Source: Dyadobacter sp. CY312
GTDB taxonomy: Bacteria > Bacteroidota > Bacteroidia > Cytophagales > Spirosomataceae
Reading direction: 5' to 3'
Assembly: GCF_021390535.1 (NCBI RefSeq)
Contig: NZ_JAJUXG010000014.1
Location: 62,001-126,000 of the forward strand
Length of the DNA stretch: 64,000 bases
The notes beneath the pieces are model-generated. The model was not told the DNA's origin. It made no database searches and was given only the letters and a program-made list of their open reading frames with translations. How positions within the stretch are numbered: position 1 is the first letter of the stretch; each line of letters starts with the position of its first letter. The translations under genes and the position numbers were made by a program. Of this stretch, positions 54,761-62,776 are shown one piece after another.

Positions 54761-55723
54761 ATGTCGCAAACTCAGCAAGTCATTTTTGTTGTACCTCCAT
54801 ATGTACACGTCTTAGATCTGACGGGACCAGTTCAGGTTTTTTACGAAGCTGCTGAGTATGGTGCTCCTTATCAGTTACAGTATTGTTCATTTCAGAATCA
54901 GGTAACTAGCTCAGCAGGAATGCCAATGGGTCCTGTAAAGCATTTTACACAGGTAGATCCTCAACCCGGTGATATGATCTTTATTCCTGGTATGGACATG
55001 CATTATATACGATCAGAAGAATTTAAAGCAGAGCACGTTTTCTTTGACTGGCTTCGTGCACAGCACCGTCAGGGGGTTATCATTTGCTCTGTTTGTACTG
55101 GCGCTTTTACTGTGGCTCAGGTTGGCCTTTTGAATGGCCGGAAATGCACTACGCACTGGAAACGGGTTGATGAAATGCAAACAACTTATCCACAAATTGT
55201 AACCCAGCATGACCGGTTATTCGTGAACGATGGCGGGATTTATACCAGCGCCGGGATAACTGCCGGTATAGATATGGCACTGGCAATTCTGGAAGAGCAG
55301 CAAGGCCCGCTCTTTGCCTCAAAGATAGCCCGCGAGCTAGTCGTTTACTTACGCCGCGGTCCACACCATTCGCAGAAAAGCGTTTACCTTGATTACCGGA
55401 ATCACATGAATGTGGCCGTTCACCAGGTGCAGGACTGGCTGATTGCGAATCTAAAAACCAGGTTTACATTAGACGCGCTCGCCGAGATCGCCGGTATGAG
55501 TACCCGTAATATGACCCGAACATTTCGAAAGGAGACCGGGATATCCATTCATGACTACACTACGCTACTGCGTCTGGAGCTGGCCCGTACGTTAAGGCAT
55601 AATCCTGACATGACCATGGAAGCCATTGCACAGAAGTGTGGTTTTCGGGATGCCCGACAGCTACGCCGGATCTGGCAGAAAGACAAACTTAAAAACAACA
55701 CAGGATCTTTTATTTCACCTTAA
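54761..55723 (+). CDS. GlxA-type transcriptional regulator (DJ-1/PfpI plus AraC HTH)
   Basis: 320 residues. N-terminal DJ-1/PfpI domain (1-185) with nucleophile-elbow CSVCTGAFTVAQ (about 111), C-terminal AraC HTH (about 215-318, LDALAEIAGMSTRNMTRTFRKE). Resembles GlxA regulators. It is 12 bp before a DJ-1 lipoprotein gene, so the pair is probably an operon, with GlxA possibly controlling it. Confidence 0.9.
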   Translation: MSQTQQVIFVVPPYVHVLDLTGPVQVFYEAAEYGAPYQLQYCSFQNQVTSSAGMPMGPVKHFTQVDPQPGDMIFIPGMDMHYIRSEEFKAEHVFFDWLRAQHRQGVIICSVCTGAFTVAQVGLLNGRKCTTHWKRVDEMQTTYPQIVTQHDRLFVNDGGIYTSAGITAGIDMALAILEEQQGPLFASKIARELVVYLRRGPHHSQKSVYLDYRNHMNVAVHQVQDWLIANLKTRFTLDALAEIAGMSTRNMTRTFRKETGISIHDYTTLLRLELARTLRHNPDMTMEAIAQKCGFRDARQLRRIWQKDKLKNNTGSFISP

Positions 55724-55735
55724 TTCTATTAGCCC

Positions 55736-56602
55736 ATGAACGTCATTCTTCGTTACCGATTTATTGTATTTGCTGCTTGCTGGCTCGCTGCCGCTTGCAA
55801 CCCACTTTTGGCAAAGAACATATCCCCGAGAGAAAAACCTACGGCGTATTATTGCAAGCCCTGCGGCAATGGTTGTGATTTGGAACGACATGAAAAGCCC
55901 GGCAATTGTCAGCATTGTGGAATGCCTCTTGTCGAAGGCACTCCTGCCCTTTCAGATTCACTGAAGCGAAACGAGAAGCAAGCCAAAAAGCGAAATGTGG
56001 CTATATTTATTCACAATGGCGCTGAAATTCTGGATTTTGCCGGGCCTAGTGAAGTCTTCGCTTCCACAGACGGATTTAATGTCTATACCTTTTCGCTATC
56101 CAAAGAACCAATCATCAGTCAGGGATTCATTAAAATAACCCCGACCTATAGCCTGACTGATTGTCCCAAGCCTGATATTGTGGTTTTGCCTGGAGGTGAT
56201 ACTGGTCCGTTCATCGAGAATAAGCCGCTGATTGACTGGATAAAAAACGCTGCCACCCATGCGGAAGTCATGTTGTCGGTTTGTACTGGTGCCGGACTGC
56301 TGGCCAAAGCGGGACTGCTGGACGGCAAACAAGCGACGACTTTTCATTCTTATATTGAGAAGCTGCAACGGGCAACGCCCAAAGCAAAGATTCTGTCAGG
56401 TACCCGCTTTGTAGACAATGGACAGATTATCACGACTGCCGGTGTTTCCGCAGGAATTGATGGTGCCCTACATGTAGTTGCCAAGCTAAAAGGACAGGCC
56501 ATAGCCACCCAAACAGCTCGTTATATGGAGTATGATAAGTGGAAACCAGAGGAAGGACTGATTGTGAAGCAATCAGATAAGGGCTCGGTCGAGAATAAAT
56601 AG
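55736..56602 (+). CDS. DJ-1/PfpI lipoprotein with N-terminal metal-binding Cys domain
   Basis: 288 residues. Lipoprotein-type signal (WLAAACNPL, Cys about 21), then a heavy-metal-associated Cys domain YYCKPCGNGCDLERHEKPGN followed by CQHCGMPLVEG (about 38-68), then a DJ-1/PfpI domain (about 83-275) with SVCTGAGLLAKAG at the elbow. An extracytoplasmic DJ-1 protein fused to a Cys-rich zinc/copper-type module is unusual. Cotranscribed with the GlxA-like gene and followed by a terminator at 56617. Confidence 0.85.
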   Translation: MNVILRYRFIVFAACWLAAACNPLLAKNISPREKPTAYYCKPCGNGCDLERHEKPGNCQHCGMPLVEGTPALSDSLKRNEKQAKKRNVAIFIHNGAEILDFAGPSEVFASTDGFNVYTFSLSKEPIISQGFIKITPTYSLTDCPKPDIVVLPGGDTGPFIENKPLIDWIKNAATHAEVMLSVCTGAGLLAKAGLLDGKQATTFHSYIEKLQRATPKAKILSGTRFVDNGQIITTAGVSAGIDGALHVVAKLKGQAIATQTARYMEYDKWKPEEGLIVKQSDKGSVENK

Positions 56603-56616
56603 ACATCGCTAACAAA

Positions 56617-56685
56617 TTACCTTCAACCAAGTTCTGCTCTCAACAGAACACGGTTGAAGGTAAAGTTTTTGCGCTTTTTCTCTCT
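56617..56685 (+). terminator. Strong terminator after the GlxA/DJ-1 operon
   Basis: TTACCTTCAACC (56617-56628) and GGTTGAAGGTAA (56652-56663) are perfect 12-bp arms with an inner GTTCTG/CAGAAC stem, then AGTTTTTGCGCTTTTT. Confidence 0.85.
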
Positions 56686-56761
56686 GAGGAAGCAGTCGGA
56701 TCTTATTGTTTCATATCCTAGCGAACGAAAATATAATCAACACTTTTACCGTCACCTGAGA

Positions 56762-57028
56762 TCACCACTTTTGCCGGTTACCGCTACCGTTATATGCTAT
56801 TTTTTGGGGAAAGTCATGCTTTAGGTTCTCACAGGTAAAGCCATTATCAATAATTGAAGTCAGCTCGAAGTAGACGGGCTTTGTCTCACTACCTATAGTT
56901 ATTGCATAAAAGATATCATTGCCTTTGACAATCAATTCCAGGTTATCTGTAAAAATGACCTCTTTGCCTTTAGAGGATCCTGATTTCGTTTCTGCAAAAT
57001 TGCAGCAGGAATAAAAAGCGGAAGTAGC
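56762..57028 (-). pseudogene. Relic of a small secreted/lipoprotein gene
   Basis: A leftward frame of about 85 codons without a start reads KGKEVIFTDNLELIVKGN and IIDNGFTCENLKHDFPQK before a stop at 56762. A lipoprotein-like signal (GYFRFLFLLQFC) lies just upstream in another frame, so a frameshift near 57000 separates signal from body. Family unknown. Confidence 0.4.
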
Positions 57029-57252
57029 CTAAACGCCTTTTGATGTAGCCAAAAGAAATATGATCTACCTGAGCTGCCTATTGTCTTAATTATCAAGGTC
57101 GGACACCTTCGGTTATTTGTCTTGAACTGGGTTTTGAATCCTTGCCCATTTTTTCTGTTTCTTCAAAAAGAGTTTGAGATAATGCCGGCTTCGCTTAAAA
57201 TGAAGAATAAGCACAAATTGGTAACTTTGCTCAATGATGACCGTTTGAAACC

Positions 57253-58107
57253 ATGCCTATTAACACATTTCCCGAAAATCTGAGTCAGAACAAAAGGCTC
57301 TCGATACGTATCGTTTCTCCGGAATTCGGGCATGTATCGCCAGCGTTGGCGGATCAATACGGTTCTTCTCAACGGCTGCCTTATTATTTCTTTCTCTTCG
57401 TGATGCACGGGAACAGTCAGGAGGTTATCGACGGGGAAACGATCGAAGTAAACAAACATGAGCTTTTTTTTGCGTTACCTCACCAGCTTAGGCAACTACC
57501 TGTAACTGTCCATACCGCAGACTATTATAAATTGGGATTTGACGATGAATGCCTTTCGCGATTGCCGCGAAAGTTCCCCTTTCTTCTCAACCCTTTGAAC
57601 CAGCAAAAAATCAGTTTCCCGCCCGATGCTGCACTTAGAGTTTGGAATACGTTCAAGATTTTGAATGACCTGCTACGTACTGCTGATAATGATCCGGAAC
57701 TGATCCTGGCTTACCTGAACAGCCTGCTTACAGAAATAAACTCCGCTTATTTTGTATTGCATAAAAAGCATACGCCAGAAGGTCTTGATAAGTTTTTAGG
57801 ATTCAAGCTGTTTGTAGAAGATAATCTTACCGAGCAACCTGCCATAACGGAGATAGCAGAGAAGCTTGCTTTAAGCACTGATCGTTTATATAAGATTGTA
57901 AAACAGCATTCCGGCGTTTCACCAAAAGAATTCATTACAGACCGCTTGATCATCGAGGCAAGGCGTAGAATGTATAATAACCAAAGCACATCTGTAAAGG
58001 AGCTGGCATATGAGCTCGGCTTTAATGATCCTGGTTATTTTTCGCGTTTGTTCAAAAAGGTAACCGGTAAAACGATAGCCGGCTTTTATCAGGATTTGTC
58101 CTTATAA
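57253..58107 (+). CDS. AraC family transcriptional regulator
   Basis: 284 residues. N-terminal cupin-like sensor (PYYFFLFVMHGNSQEVIDGE) and C-terminal HTH (about 195-283, ITEIAEKLALSTDRLYKIVK and VKELAYELGFNDPGYFSRLFKK). It precedes an extended SDR gene on the same strand by 63 bp and probably controls it. Confidence 0.9.
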   Translation: MPINTFPENLSQNKRLSIRIVSPEFGHVSPALADQYGSSQRLPYYFFLFVMHGNSQEVIDGETIEVNKHELFFALPHQLRQLPVTVHTADYYKLGFDDECLSRLPRKFPFLLNPLNQQKISFPPDAALRVWNTFKILNDLLRTADNDPELILAYLNSLLTEINSAYFVLHKKHTPEGLDKFLGFKLFVEDNLTEQPAITEIAEKLALSTDRLYKIVKQHSGVSPKEFITDRLIIEARRRMYNNQSTSVKELAYELGFNDPGYFSRLFKKVTGKTIAGFYQDLSL

Positions 58108-58170
58108 AAGCGTTTTTTGTCCGGTCCTTACTGAAATATTAGCCACACCTTTGTCTAAAATAAATTATTT

Positions 58171-58998
58171 ATGGACAGACAATTTGGTAAAATATTGGTA
58201 ACCGGGGCAACCGGATTAGTTGGGTCAAGGCTTTTGCCTCGCCTTGTTGAAGCGGGGTATAATTGCTTTGCACTGGTACGTGGCAAAGATGTTGCGGCCG
58301 GAGTAGCGGCTATAGAAGGGGACTTGTTTGACCCGGCAACGCTGGAAGAAGCGGTAAAAGATGCAAAAGCGATCATTCACCTGGCAGCCGTGTTCCGGTC
58401 ACCGGACGCGAACCTGATCTGGAAAAGTAACCTGGAGGGTACGCGCAACCTCATTAATGCTGCAAAAAGCAACGCCCCAGATGCCCGCTTCATTTTTGCA
58501 AGCACCAGCCATGTTTATGATATGAACAATCCGCACCCCGGCCAGGAGGACGATGTGCTTAACCCGCAACATGCCTATCCGGCAAGTAAAGTTGCTGCGG
58601 AAAAGGATTTACGTGAAAGCGGATTGAACTGGTCAGCTCTTCGCTTCCCATTTGTATATGGCGATGGCGACGGACATCTCGAAGATCTGCCAAAACACGT
58701 TACCGCTGCTAACTTTCATCCGGCTATGCGGATGAGCACCATTCACCATCGCGACATATACATTGCTGTCATGATGGCTTTGCAAGGGATCATGGACGGA
58801 CGGGTGGTCAACATCGCAGATGAGGCCCCAACGACACTATATGAGCTATTGCAGCTTGTTGGCAAACCGATGGCTTCATTCGCAGAGCCGTTGATGAACC
58901 CCTGGTATCTCCACGCTGATACCTCGCTAGCCCGCAGTTTAGGCTTTCAGCCATCAGTGAGAACCGTCTATCAGGCAGTGCAGGAAAACCTGCTCTGA
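58171..58998 (+). CDS. Extended SDR (NAD-dependent epimerase/dehydratase-like)
   Basis: 275 residues. TGATGLVGSRLLPRLVEAGY Rossmann motif, AIIHLAAV, and catalytic YPASKVAAE (Tyr/Lys). Extended-SDR length with RFPFVYGDGDGHLEDLPKHV. It sits beside an AraC gene and upstream of the Crp-SDR pair. Substrate unknown. Confidence 0.88.
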   Translation: MDRQFGKILVTGATGLVGSRLLPRLVEAGYNCFALVRGKDVAAGVAAIEGDLFDPATLEEAVKDAKAIIHLAAVFRSPDANLIWKSNLEGTRNLINAAKSNAPDARFIFASTSHVYDMNNPHPGQEDDVLNPQHAYPASKVAAEKDLRESGLNWSALRFPFVYGDGDGHLEDLPKHVTAANFHPAMRMSTIHHRDIYIAVMMALQGIMDGRVVNIADEAPTTLYELLQLVGKPMASFAEPLMNPWYLHADTSLARSLGFQPSVRTVYQAVQENLL

Positions 58999-59076
58999 TA
59001 ACTTACTCGATTTGTCCGGCTCACTTCATTTTTACCATATGGTAATTGAGGGGTTTGTGCTGTACACTATCTTTAC

Positions 59077-59649
59077 ATGATGGAAGCGCTCATAAATCTT
59101 ATCCTGCAATTTGGTGATCTGAACAAACAGCAGATCGAGTTTTTGCTGAGCAAAGTTGAAATGCTCGAATTGAAAAAAGACGACTACCTGTCAGAAGCCG
59201 GGAAAGTGCCCCGGTATGTGGCGTTCGTGTTGGAAGGCGTGTTTCGCTTTTGCTATTATAACAACAGGGGCGAAGAAATCACCAATTATTTTGTGGACGA
59301 AGGCAATTTTGTAGTAGATAATCAAAAATTTGAATCGCAGATTATGGCCTCCGAATATGTACAGGCCGTTACCGACTGCAAGGTACTGGTTTTTAATAAA
59401 AAGAGCTGGGACGAGATATCCAACACCATTGTGGGTTGGGAAATGATGAAGGCCAACATGGTAAAAAAATGCCTTACGCTGGCTATGGAACGGCGCAGTC
59501 CGCTGGTTTCAGAAGATGCCACCACGCGATATCTGTCATTCATTGAGGCGTTCCCCAACCTGGTCAACCGCATCCCGCTTTCGCATGTGGCCTCTTACCT
59601 GGGCATCACCCAGCAATCGCTGAGCCGTATACGCCGTAATATCCGTTAG
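59077..59649 (+). CDS. Crp/Fnr family transcriptional regulator
   Basis: 190 residues. N-terminal cyclic-nucleotide-binding-like beta-roll (ELKKDDYLSEAGKVPRYVAF, about 30-120) and a C-terminal winged helix (IPLSHVASYLGITQQSLSRIRR). It lacks the cysteines of an Fe-S Fnr. It reads in the same direction as the adjacent SDR gene 78 bp downstream, so it probably controls it. Confidence 0.88.
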   Translation: MMEALINLILQFGDLNKQQIEFLLSKVEMLELKKDDYLSEAGKVPRYVAFVLEGVFRFCYYNNRGEEITNYFVDEGNFVVDNQKFESQIMASEYVQAVTDCKVLVFNKKSWDEISNTIVGWEMMKANMVKKCLTLAMERRSPLVSEDATTRYLSFIEAFPNLVNRIPLSHVASYLGITQQSLSRIRRNIR

Positions 59650-59726
59650 CGGCGCTTTTTACCAAATGATAAAAATTTTCTTCTTGCCTTTTTCAACCTT
59701 TGCTTATTCATTTAAAACTAAAAAAG

Positions 59727-60587
59727 ATGAGCAAAAAGATCGTATTGATAACCGGAACAAATAGTGGTTTTGGCTGGCTTTCCGCCCACAGCGTGGCCGC
59801 TTCCGGGCATCAGGTATATGCCACGATGCGCGATACAAAGGGCCGTAATGCCGATAAAGCCCAGGCCCTTGAGGCCATGGAAAACGTGACGGTTTTGGAT
59901 GTTACCCTGACAGACGAGCAAAGCGTGAAGCAGGCCGTTGATGCCATTCTGACCAAGGAAGGTACTATTGATGTGCTGGTAAATAACGCCGGTTACAGCA
60001 TGACCGGTGTGGCTGAGAGCTTTACCACCGCCGATGTGCATACCACTTTTGATATCAACGTTTATGCGCCCTGGAGACTGATCAAACAGGTGTTGCCCGC
60101 TATGCGTAAACAGGCCGACGGGCTGATCATTAACGTAACCAGCGGCTTTGGGCGGGTATCGTTCCCGTTTGCTACCATTTATTCTGCCTCCAAATTTGCA
60201 CTGGAGGGAATAAGCGAGGGCCTGCACTACGAGGTAAAGCGGTTAGGCATTGATGTGGCCCTTGTGGAGCCTGGTGCTTTCCCTACCGAAATGCAGCAAA
60301 AGAACAACCCCGCATCGGATCAGGGTGTATTTGAAGGGTACGGCGCCATGGCCGATATACCCAACAAAATGATAGCCGCATTGGGTGGAGAGATGCAGGT
60401 TAAAAAACCTAACCCGCAGGACGTGGCCGACGCCATTGTAAAACTGATCGGCACGCCAAAGGGCACCCGGCCACTACGCACCGTGGTTGACCCCATCACC
60501 GGCCAATACATTGAAGCCGCCAATCAGGCTGTGGCCGAACAATTTGCCAAAGGATTGACTGTATTCGGCATGGGTGAGTTATTGTAA
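59727..60587 (+). CDS. Short-chain dehydrogenase/reductase
   Basis: 286 residues from the Met at 59727 (a Met at 59700 adds nine residues before the SDR strand). TGTNSGFGWLSA, NNAGYSMTG, NVTSGFGRVSFP and YSASKFALEGIS give the full catalytic set. Base composition of 58.2-60.6 kb looks more GC-rich and codon-biased than neighbours, which may indicate transfer. Followed by a terminator at 60605. Confidence 0.9.
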   Translation: MSKKIVLITGTNSGFGWLSAHSVAASGHQVYATMRDTKGRNADKAQALEAMENVTVLDVTLTDEQSVKQAVDAILTKEGTIDVLVNNAGYSMTGVAESFTTADVHTTFDINVYAPWRLIKQVLPAMRKQADGLIINVTSGFGRVSFPFATIYSASKFALEGISEGLHYEVKRLGIDVALVEPGAFPTEMQQKNNPASDQGVFEGYGAMADIPNKMIAALGGEMQVKKPNPQDVADAIVKLIGTPKGTRPLRTVVDPITGQYIEAANQAVAEQFAKGLTVFGMGELL

Positions 60588-60604
60588 GTGGAACCCGATT
60601 TAAC

Positions 60605-60646
60605 AGAAACGGCAGTGGCGTGGGCTACTGCCGTTTCTTATTTTGT
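60605..60646 (+). terminator. Terminator after the Crp/SDR unit
   Basis: AGAAACGGCAGT (60605-60616) and ACTGCCGTTTCT (60627-60638) are perfect 12-bp arms around a 10-nt loop, followed by TATTTT. Confidence 0.85.
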
Positions 60647-60741
60647 GGCTGTTGGATCAGTTCAAACTAACGCGATATTGGAGATGAGAGATCATGCCAG
60701 AGAGCTTGTTACCGAGTTGGCGATGTAGCTCCATTGATTGC

Positions 60742-61251
60742 CTAATGTGGCAACCGGTCTCTAAACCTGCCGTAAACCCATGTCCCTACAACCGCACTAA
60801 GCAGTGTAACAATTACAACCATAGTACCCATCCCGATCTGTGCGAAAAGTGGTCCCGGACAAGCACCCGTCAAAGCCCAGCCCAGACCGAAAAGCAAACC
60901 TCCATAGATCTGTCCTTTGTCGAACTTCTTATCGGTAAAAGTAATCGGCTCCCCTGAAATAGTAAGGATGCCAAACCGCTTGATAAGCAGCACTGAAATC
61001 ATTCCAACAACAACGGCGCTGCCAATTAGGCCATACATGTGAAAAGATTGAAGCCGGAACATTTCCTGGATCCGAAACCAGCTGATCACTTCCGCTTTCA
61101 CAAAGAGAATTCCAAAAAATAGCCCGACTGCCATATATTTCAGGTTGTAGTACCATTTGTGCTGCTGTTGACTTTCATTGATGCACAGTGAATCCGTTGC
61201 ACGGACGTCGTGCTCACTTGCTCCTACTAGATCTGTGATTATATGCTGCAT
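60742..61251 (-). CDS. YeeE/YedE half-transporter (DUF6691 type)
   Basis: 169 residues with about four helices. The half-transporter signature is GLLFGLGWALTGACPGPLFAQIG (about 117-139), with the Cys thought to bind sulfane sulfur in this thiosulfate transporter family. Family proteins (TsuA, PmpA/PmpB) import thiosulfate or sulfane sulfur; here the transporter is split in two genes (see 61882). It is last in a five-gene sulfur operon, 6 bp after the methyltransferase. Confidence 0.85.
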   Translation of the reverse strand: MQHIITDLVGASEHDVRATDSLCINESQQQHKWYYNLKYMAVGLFFGILFVKAEVISWFRIQEMFRLQSFHMYGLIGSAVVVGMISVLLIKRFGILTISGEPITFTDKKFDKGQIYGGLLFGLGWALTGACPGPLFAQIGMGTMVVIVTLLSAVVGTWVYGRFRDRLPH

Positions 61252-61257
61252 ATGCTT

Positions 61258-61878
61258 TTACACCTGAGTTTTTATAAAGTCCGCAAAAAGGAAATTCTGA
61301 CTGGTTTGAAAAGGTGTGAGGTAGTCTGCATAAAAATGGCTTTTTACTTCAAACGAGCCTTTGAAGAAATCCGCCAACGCAGGCATATCATATTGACAAA
61401 CCGGCAACCCGCTACATTTCTCCGGACCTAACATTGAAAATGTTCCCAGAATCATGTGACCATCTGCGACCGTATTTTCAACAAGGTTTTTATATTTTGT
61501 TTTTTGCTCTGCTGTCGTCAAAAAATGAAACGCGGCCCTGTCGTGCCAAATTCCATAATGCTTTTCAGGGTAAAAATCCAGAATGTCACTGACCACCCAG
61601 GTAACTTTCCCCGCTTTTCCCCCTAACCTTTTTTTTGCTCTTTCTATTGCAGTTGCCGAAATATCCAAGACAGTGATATTCGAGTAACCTTCGTCCAAAA
61701 GATAGTCTACAAGCAGGCTATCTCCTCCCCCAATGTCAATAATCGCTATATTTTTTACTGTACTGGCATTTTGAATTAGCTTTAAAGAATGCACTGGTTT
61801 CAGTTCGGTCCAGCTTACCTGATCAGATGTCTTATTTTTGTAAACATCTTCCCAATGTGTTTTAAAATGGTCGTTCAT
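61258..61878 (-). CDS. Class I SAM methyltransferase, sulfur-operon type
   Basis: 206 residues. SAM-binding motif I IIDIGGGDSLLVDYLLDEGY, acidic loop VLDISATAIERAKK and VVSDILDF. Near the C-terminus CSGLPVCQYD carries two Cys. Methyltransferases with this CSGLPV stretch are found in rhodanese/YeeE gene clusters and may methylate thiol or sulfide compounds, though that is not proven. Between two YeeE genes (3 and 6 bp gaps), so firmly in the operon. Confidence 0.85.
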   Translation of the reverse strand: MNDHFKTHWEDVYKNKTSDQVSWTELKPVHSLKLIQNASTVKNIAIIDIGGGDSLLVDYLLDEGYSNITVLDISATAIERAKKRLGGKAGKVTWVVSDILDFYPEKHYGIWHDRAAFHFLTTAEQKTKYKNLVENTVADGHMILGTFSMLGPEKCSGLPVCQYDMPALADFFKGSFEVKSHFYADYLTPFQTSQNFLFADFIKTQV

Positions 61879-61881
61879 TTA

Positions 61882-62445
61882 CTAAAGTATTAATAGTAGA
61901 GGCAATATCCAGTTAGCCATCACAAACCCGCCTACCATAAAACAGACTGTCGCCACAAGTGAAGGCCATTGCAGGGTTGAAAGCCCCATGATTGCATGTC
62001 CACTCGTACATCCGCCAGCATAACGCGCCCCAAATCCAACCAGAAAACCGCCACCCACCATCATGATCCATCCGGGAAGTGTCAGCAATTTGTCCCAGGT
62101 CACCAGATCAACCGGAATCAGCGATGAAAAATCCGTTATTCCATATACGCTTAATTCTTTTACCAATATTGGATTCAACTGCATTGGCTCTGGATTAGCC
62201 AGAAACGTTACTGCGAAAACCCCACCAAAAAAGATGCCTAATACAAAAAACAGGTTCCAAAGCTCCTTTTTCCAATCGTATTGAAAAAAAGGAATTTTCG
62301 CCGGGACGCACATGGCGCAAACATGCCGAAGCGATGAGGAAATCCCAAAGGATTTATTTCCCAGGATTAAAAGGACAGGCACTGTGAGCCCTATTAGCGG
62401 TCCGGCCACATACCATGGCCAGGGTTGTTTTATTATTTCCAGCAT
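61882..62445 (-). CDS. YeeE/YedE half-transporter
   Basis: 187 residues from the Met at 62445; a frame opening at 62556 runs through the preceding rhodanese coding region. About five helices. Signature GFGARYAGGCTSGHAIMGLS (about 140-159) is the first half-site of the YeeE fold. Also PFFQYDWKKELWNLFFVLGIFFGG, typical for the pair. Together with the 60742 protein it would rebuild a full thiosulfate/sulfane-sulfur transporter (PmpA/PmpB-like). Confidence 0.87.
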   Translation of the reverse strand: MLEIIKQPWPWYVAGPLIGLTVPVLLILGNKSFGISSSLRHVCAMCVPAKIPFFQYDWKKELWNLFFVLGIFFGGVFAVTFLANPEPMQLNPILVKELSVYGITDFSSLIPVDLVTWDKLLTLPGWIMMVGGGFLVGFGARYAGGCTSGHAIMGLSTLQWPSLVATVCFMVGGFVMANWILPLLLIL

Positions 62446-62767
62446 AATTAAAATGATCACTGTTGAATTTTTTTCTAAGCTTATCCCACCCGCCTCCATT
62501 GTAAACCTCAACTCCCGCCGCCCTGAGCATCTCCTCAGCAATGATACTGCGAACACCGCTCTGGCAGCAGGTAATCACTGGTTTTTCGCCGGCCTTAAAA
62601 AAGGCTGCTTTGGAGCCAATCATATGCAGCGGCATGTTCACGCTTCCATCGATATGACCGGATGAAAATTCCCGGGGATTGCGCACATCAACGATCAGCG
62701 CGCCGTTAGCAACAAGACTTTTAAAATCTGTTTTGTTATTTCCGAATAATACCGAAATAATTCCCAT
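62354..62767 (-). CDS. Single-domain rhodanese, frame overrunning the next gene
   Basis: 137 residues. Rhodanese domain (1-105): IVDVRNPREFSSGHIDGSVN and the active-site loop CCQSGVRS (Cys about 68). Family members usually end near GWDKLRKK (about 100); here the frame continues about 35 residues through the start of the downstream YeeE gene (overlap 92 bp), a sequence without rhodanese character. The original stop may be lost or coupling unusual. It follows the 62777 gene by 9 bp. Confidence 0.85.
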   Translation of the reverse strand: MGIISVLFGNNKTDFKSLVANGALIVDVRNPREFSSGHIDGSVNMPLHMIGSKAAFFKAGEKPVITCCQSGVRSIIAEEMLRAAGVEVYNGGGWDKLRKKFNSDHFNYAGNNKTTLAMVCGRTANRAHSACPFNPGK

Positions 62768-62776
62768 GATCTTGAT

